A DNA stretch of 8,037 nucleotides from an uncultured Clostridia bacterium (GTDB taxonomy: Bacteria > Bacillota > Clostridia > Oscillospirales > Acutalibacteraceae), in the NCBI GenBank assembly GCA_945868935.1, contig CAMBNE010000035.1, positions 1-8,037 on the forward strand. Reading direction: 5' to 3'. Below, piece by piece: positions 5,301 to 8,037 of the stretch. A model generated the notes under the pieces. The model ran no database searches. It had not been told where the DNA came from and saw nothing but the letters and a program-made list of their open reading frames with translations. The position numbers were made by a program, and so were the translations under genes. Position 1 is the stretch's first letter, and every line of letters starts with the position of its first letter.

Positions 5301-7724
5301 TTCAGAGCGGCAAAATCAAACGGCGAATCAATCGTAACCGGAACAGGCACACAGCAGAGTGCTGACAGCAACACAGTTTTAATCAATACAAACGCTGAAA
5401 TCAGCAAAAAGCATCTTATGTGTGCAAAGGTGACACCGATTCCCGAACAGACCTATACAGGCAGTGCCGTATGTCCTCAGGTAACGGCTTACTATGACGG
5501 CGAACCTCTCACCGAGGGCAGGGACTACACGCTGGAATACGTTTCAAACACAGCCGCAGGCACAGGATATGCCGTTCTCAGCGGTATCGGCGACTACGAC
5601 GGAAGGTACGCAGTGCCTTTTGCAATAGCCGACAAGACAGAGTATAAATACTACACAGTAACCTACAAGGATTACGACGGAAGCATAATCAAGACTCAGA
5701 CCGTAAAAGAGGGTGAAACACCGTCAAAGATGCAGGCTCCGTACCGAGAAGGCCATGCGTTTGAAAGATGGGATAAGCCAATCGGAAAGGTTTATGAGGA
5801 TATAACCGTCACGGCAATATACTCTTACGCAGAAAAAATATTCAACGTAGCCTTTCTTGACAAAGACGGAAACGTACTTGACAGGCAGAAGGTTGCATAC
5901 GGTGAAAGTGCAGAAAATCCGAGTGCTCCCGAATATGAGGGCTACAGCTTTATACGCTGGAGCGAGGACACCTCGTATATCACTAAAAGTATTGCTGTAA
6001 AGCCTGTTTACCGTGCAGAAAGCTTTGCAGGCGGAAACGGTACGGCAAATTCACCCTACCTTATTTCAGACAGAGAACAACTTGATTTGTTCTCAAGCCT
6101 TGTAAACAGCTCGGACGAATATGCAGGCGCAAGCTACAAGCTGACTGCTGACATTATGTACAACGATTTGGCTGACTGCGAGCACTGGGGAAATGACAAC
6201 CGCACGAATGAAGTAAACAACCCCGAGCATATCTGGACGCCCGCAGGCACAGAGCAAAGACCGTTTGGCGGAAGCTTTGACGGAAACGGTCACACAATTA
6301 CGGGACTTTATGTATTTACATCAGACGACTATGCAGGCTTCTTAGGCTATGCAAAAAACGCAGATATTCTTTGCCTGAAGCTTGAAAGCGCTTATGTCAA
6401 AACCGAAAAGGGCTTTGCAGGAGCAATCGCAGGCAAATTTGAAAACACCTCCGACAGCGAGCATAAAATTCAGGCTTGCTGTGTAAGAGAGTCGGCAATA
6501 ATCGCAAACGGCATATCAGGCGGAATTGCAGGTGAGTTTGAAAGCAACAGGGCAACAAACGGTACGGTAATGTCAAACTGCTGTTCCGAGGGTTGCTATG
6601 TATATTCATTATGGGACAGCATAGCAGGCGGAATTGCAGGCAGCGTCGTTTCAAACGGCGGCACAATGGAAATCAGAAATTGCTATGCATACGACGAAAT
6701 ATTACTGAACTACGGCAACGAGCAAATGCAGGCAGGCAAGCTTATCGGAAGCTTTAAGACAACCTACGACAACAACGCATTCTGCAAGCTCAGCAACTGC
6801 TATTATGACGCAGACAACATTCCCATAAGCGGCTATGAGGAGCTTTGCCAAAACGAGGGCGCATACTCATTTACAGACTTAACAGGTTTCGGCGATAAAA
6901 ACGCAAAGACGGTTGCCGCAAACTACAGCCTGAAGAAATATTATTCAGACGACAGCTCACCCGAGCTTGGCGATAACGTGTGGGTATTAAGCGACGGCGA
7001 TGTTCCGAAGCTGTACTTTGAAAAGGAAAAGTATGCAATCAGTTATTATCTTGACGACGAGCTTGTCAGCGTTAAGTACTACAACAAGGGCGACAAAGCA
7101 GAAAATCCCGAGAGATACTACTGCAATGATTACATAAGCACCGACTGGGAATTTTCTGAGGAGGACTTTGACGGCATAATGCCTGCAAAGGACATTTCAG
7201 CCTATGCACACAAGTACAAAAGCGGAGATGTTGACGGTGACGGAGAGCTGACCATAAAGGACGTTACCCTGATACAGAAATACCTGGCAGACGTTTCAGG
7301 GCTTGAGGGCACTCAGCTTGCCGCTGCAGACACAGACGCAAACGGTGTAATAAATATTCAGGACTGCACAGAAATCCAGATGTATAACACGCACTATATT
7401 GCTACGCTGAACGGCTCGGAAATTCCCGACGCACAGATTTTCAGTGCAGTACCGAACATAACGCTCACCCTCAAGGACGGTACGCCTCAGCAGTGGCTTG
7501 CAAATGACAAGGCTGTGTTTGAGCTGTATGACAAAGACTCAGGCATTTCCTATCCTATGGAAAAAACAGGAAGCGTGTGGGTTGCAGAGATTCCCAAAGC
7601 GGTATCGTCGGTAATTATCAGAAGGCTCAACCCCTCAAACAATGCTGTGTGGAACTATTGGGAAACCGAAATCAACGGCTCAACCTTCACGGCAACAAGC
7701 AGTAAATCGGGCAGTTGGTCATAA
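2355..7724 (+). CDS. Secreted dockerin-bearing subtilisin-like S8 serine protease, large modular
   Basis: This 1789-residue protein should be exported and cleave proteins outside the cell. Domains in order: signal peptide (about 1-38); helical acidic region (40-120); I9/fervidolysin-like propeptide (about 125-203); S8 catalytic domain (about 213-515); bacterial Ig-like domain (about 526-603); four fibronectin-III-like domains (about 611-708, 709-800, 806-906, 911-997); a YTGSAV beta domain (about 1024-1092); InlB-B/Flg_new-like repeats (1099-1157, 1162-1219); GLUG-type repeats (about 1226-1470); a third such repeat (about 1560-1620); type I dockerin (1624-1680); unknown C-terminal domain (1681-1789). 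Catalytic residues are all visible: Asp249 (IIDTG), His287 (HGTH), oxyanion Asn386 (AAGN), Ser458 (GTSMATP). The dockerin's loops (Asp1625/1627/1629/1636 and Asp1659/1661, Asn1663, Asp1670) should bind calcium and a cohesin. No LPXTG or S-layer anchor is seen, so attachment is probably through a scaffold. Substrate is unknown. The protease and dockerin calls are firm; the beta-domain boundaries are approximate. Confidence 0.93.
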   Translation: MKKLKKIQALLLILALLVPIACNGTAVNILNDTQVVSAPPEFDKAVVESVKNESENPDRACEMINDIDDTATYEKALRTVLDKYYLESDTKSIESLEKSIVSRGKEILENYENAAEERSTDETELGYVSGEVLAVVKKGIAHEDIPSLFEDGRTNVTAVSDYTDGKKLVKLSIPLEDTVESAINKLEQNSSVDFVQKDYVYKTESIYAEEVLNDYYADNLHYLNAVKAPDAWEFIKGVPHEKVRVGIIDTGAQLDHPDLENVINKDLSVRITCDGIIAPLKDDNGLHGTHVSGIVAAQANNGIGVAGTASAVNNDLIELVEIGSDTGTGNSLSAFVIYKAVLYAIDNNIRVINMSLGGATDPDNIFQSAVDLAINSGCVVVCAAGNENSSDYAYPSDCSGVLSVIALDESCQGKASYSNYGGTENKVSAPGTGILSTIPESFGEYNFKRGYEQLSGTSMATPVVAAEAAMILSVNPSLTSTAVKEIIYKTCTDMGDTGYDKNSGYGIVNICDAVKTAYNTPATDMPTSVSLSSSGVTLVKGDTFKVSASVKTLGQNKGVYYHTEDSEIARVSQDGTITGVSDGETKLIVSTENSITAECVVKVQSTGGKKLEAPEVDAVQTGVYTGARIRWSEIDDADYYQIYAATGDDDTFRYIGSTSSTSYAALMGLGGEEVPASNVTKYRIKAVSNSSAFADSDLSREFVYVYVGQEPNLKANQLLEQGKDTGLLIHWGAIVSSKLYRKSSLDNEEKLLATFGEDMTKNYYEDTDLVNGVTYTYTLKLFTEYKGVEYSEITSTLIVDYLDDDPLDTNLGKCEITGAEFTDNNVRLTCVSPSQCFVQQCLCSDNNGKSWFDVLNSIGSGENTYYIDKLEFGKTYLLKYKGFENALFGLYRDRSEYSDTISLTMPNSIESPVIEAHTVNSSEVSIKWNATADADYYTVYRKSGGVWQKLADNITNTSYCDNTITSGKIYYYKVVANKKSPDFRAAKSNGESIVTGTGTQQSADSNTVLINTNAEISKKHLMCAKVTPIPEQTYTGSAVCPQVTAYYDGEPLTEGRDYTLEYVSNTAAGTGYAVLSGIGDYDGRYAVPFAIADKTEYKYYTVTYKDYDGSIIKTQTVKEGETPSKMQAPYREGHAFERWDKPIGKVYEDITVTAIYSYAEKIFNVAFLDKDGNVLDRQKVAYGESAENPSAPEYEGYSFIRWSEDTSYITKSIAVKPVYRAESFAGGNGTANSPYLISDREQLDLFSSLVNSSDEYAGASYKLTADIMYNDLADCEHWGNDNRTNEVNNPEHIWTPAGTEQRPFGGSFDGNGHTITGLYVFTSDDYAGFLGYAKNADILCLKLESAYVKTEKGFAGAIAGKFENTSDSEHKIQACCVRESAIIANGISGGIAGEFESNRATNGTVMSNCCSEGCYVYSLWDSIAGGIAGSVVSNGGTMEIRNCYAYDEILLNYGNEQMQAGKLIGSFKTTYDNNAFCKLSNCYYDADNIPISGYEELCQNEGAYSFTDLTGFGDKNAKTVAANYSLKKYYSDDSSPELGDNVWVLSDGDVPKLYFEKEKYAISYYLDDELVSVKYYNKGDKAENPERYYCNDYISTDWEFSEEDFDGIMPAKDISAYAHKYKSGDVDGDGELTIKDVTLIQKYLADVSGLEGTQLAAADTDANGVINIQDCTEIQMYNTHYIATLNGSEIPDAQIFSAVPNITLTLKDGTPQQWLANDKAVFELYDKDSGISYPMEKTGSVWVAEIPKAVSSVIIRRLNPSNNAVWNYWETEINGSTFTATSSKSGSWS

Positions 7725-7747
7725 AAAAGTAAATACTGTGCAGAAGG

Positions 7748-7783
7748 TTATGATATATCATTTAGTACGCTAAACCATAATTT
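7748..7783 (+). terminator. Weak AT-rich hairpin after the protease gene
   Basis: TTATG (7748-7752) can pair with CATAA (7776-7780) around an inner hairpin of TTTAG (7761-7765) and CTAAA (7770-7774) with loop TACG. Only TTT follows. The same stretch contains the 12-nt palindrome ATGATATATCAT (7750-7761), an alternative fold. It is too AT-rich to be a confident terminator. Confidence 0.25.
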
Positions 7784-7798
7784 GTCGAGTGCCTCGAC
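7784..7798. repeat. Short inverted repeat GTCGAG/CTCGAC
   Basis: GTCGAG (7784-7789) and CTCGAC (7793-7798) form a perfect 6-bp stem around TGC. The half-site ATCGAG recurs at 7805-7810. No T-run follows. It is the first of the run of palindromes in the right-hand non-coding stretch. Confidence 0.55.
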
Positions 7799-7833
7799 GG
7801 GCAAATCGAGTGAAAAAATCGGATATTGAGGTT

Positions 7834-7879
7834 AAAACGGTTGCCCGAATTATAGATTGATATATAGGTAACGTTTTTT
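7834..7879 (+). terminator. Probable terminator of the protease gene
   Basis: AAAACGGTTGCC (7834-7845) pairs with GGTAACGTTTT (7867-7877) as an 11-bp stem with one bulged G and one G-T wobble, around a 21-nt AT-rich loop. A run of six T's (7874-7879) overlaps and follows the stem. It lies 109 nt after the stop codon, a long but plausible 3' leader. The large loop lowers confidence. Confidence 0.5.
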
Positions 7880-7903
7880 GTGAGCGACGAGGGCGTCGCT
7901 CGC
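7880..7903. repeat. GC-rich palindrome, unit 1 of intergenic repeat cluster
   Basis: GAGCGACG (7882-7889) and CGTCGCTC (7894-7901) form a perfect 8-bp stem around AGGG, extendable to 10 bp with one wobble. It is bordered on the right by GCTACA (7902-7907), which on the minus strand reads TGTAGC directly before the stem. This matches the arrangement of the other units, in opposite orientation. Confidence 0.7.
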
Positions 7904-7931
7904 TACAATTGTGCACAAACGTTTCCTTTAC

Positions 7932-7968
7932 AGTCGTAGGGACACGGCGTGCCGTGTCCGTGTTGACT
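7932..7968. repeat. GC-rich palindrome, unit 2 of intergenic repeat cluster
   Basis: GGACACGGC (7940-7948) and GCCGTGTCC (7951-7959) form a perfect 9-bp stem around GT. The outer bases AGTC (7932-7935) and GACT (7965-7968) can also pair. CGTAG (7935-7939) sits directly before the core stem. There is no T-run, so this is not a terminator. Confidence 0.75.
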
Positions 7969-8018
7969 ATCAAATGCAACCGATTATATCATTATTATAG
8001 TGACCAACAAACATTTCC

Positions 8019-8037
8019 GTAGGGGACGGGTTCCTAC
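8019..8037. repeat. GTAGG palindrome at the right edge, probably truncated unit 3
   Basis: GTAGG (8019-8023) and CCTAC (8033-8037) are inverted around GGACGGGTT, and CGTAG again precedes a G-rich arm (GGGGACGGG). The window ends here. The larger hairpin may continue beyond it, with GGGACGGG as left arm and TTCCTA as loop; the right arm cannot be seen. Confidence 0.5.

Larger units (their letters stand above)
7725..8037. other. Right-hand non-coding region rich in palindromes
   Basis: No gene is supported in these 313 nt. The stretch holds a weak AT-rich hairpin, a GTCGAG palindrome, a probable terminator, three GC-rich repeat units and the 10-nt palindrome TTGTGCACAA (7909-7918). The 69-codon open frame on the minus strand across 7770-7979 reads straight through the palindromes and resembles no known protein. 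Confidence 0.7.

Noticed and set aside
6397..6666. Minus-strand Cys/Arg/Leu-rich frame opposite the GLUG region
   Set aside because: Its composition reflects the complement of the repeated Gly/Ala/Cys codons of the protease; no start context is present.
7770..7979. 69-codon minus-strand frame in the right-hand non-coding region
   Set aside because: It reads through the palindromes and terminator, and its Arg/Thr-rich translation is explained by the GC-rich repeats.
7780..8037. CRISPR-like array at the right end
   Set aside because: The palindromes differ from each other in sequence and spacing, with no identical direct repeats.
1..8037. Insertion sequence, prophage, toxin-antitoxin or defence genes
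   Set aside because: No transposase, integrase, phage or small toxin/antitoxin gene can be read; the three main genes are an ordinary regulator pair and a secreted enzyme.

Overview
The window looks like chromosome from a low-to-mid-GC Gram-positive gut or rumen Clostridium relative, most likely Oscillospiraceae/Ruminococcaceae (a Ruminococcus or [Eubacterium] siraeum-like genome). This rests on strong purine-rich Shine-Dalgarno sites, GTG starts, a NarL/DesK-type two-component pair, and a very large secreted modular protein with a type I dockerin. Dockerins are characteristic of cellulosome- or amylosome-building ruminococci and clostridia. The genus is inference; no rRNA or other marker gene is present.

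Layout, all genes on the + strand. (1) 2-43: possible last codons of an upstream gene, followed by a 13-bp hairpin terminator (60-99). (2) 96-1958: a two-gene operon with its own promoter (115-143) and a perfect 8-bp dyad over the -35 box. It encodes a membrane histidine kinase of the HisKA_3 class (173-1321) and, 13 nt further on, its LuxR/NarL-type response regulator (GTG start, 1335-1958). A strong terminator closes the operon (2001-2046). (3) 1959-2354: a 396-nt gap with that terminator, a second branched hairpin with a T-run (2121-2185) that belongs to no recognised gene, and an extended -10 promoter (2293-2301) with a short structured leader. (4) 2355-7724: one 1789-residue secreted protein. 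In order it has a signal peptide, a helical region, an I9-like propeptide, a subtilisin-type S8 protease domain with intact Asp/His/Ser and oxyanion Asn, a bacterial Ig-like domain, about four fibronectin-III-like domains, a 'YTGSAV'-type beta domain, two InlB-B/Flg_new-like repeats, a GLUG-type beta-solenoid region, a third such repeat, a dockerin, and a C-terminal domain of unknown role. (5) 7725-8037: non-coding, with a probable terminator and a cluster of short GC-rich palindromes, several next to GTAGG/GTAGC-like motifs, that look like a dispersed intergenic repeat family.

How the parts may work together: the kinase and regulator form a complete phosphorelay. The protease is probably exported, self-matured by propeptide removal, and docked through its dockerin onto a cohesin-bearing scaffold or the cell surface. 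Whether the two-component system controls the protease cannot be read from sequence; each unit has its own promoter, with terminators between them. I see no wholly new defence or mobile system. The most unusual content is the protease's domain architecture and the palindrome cluster at the right end.
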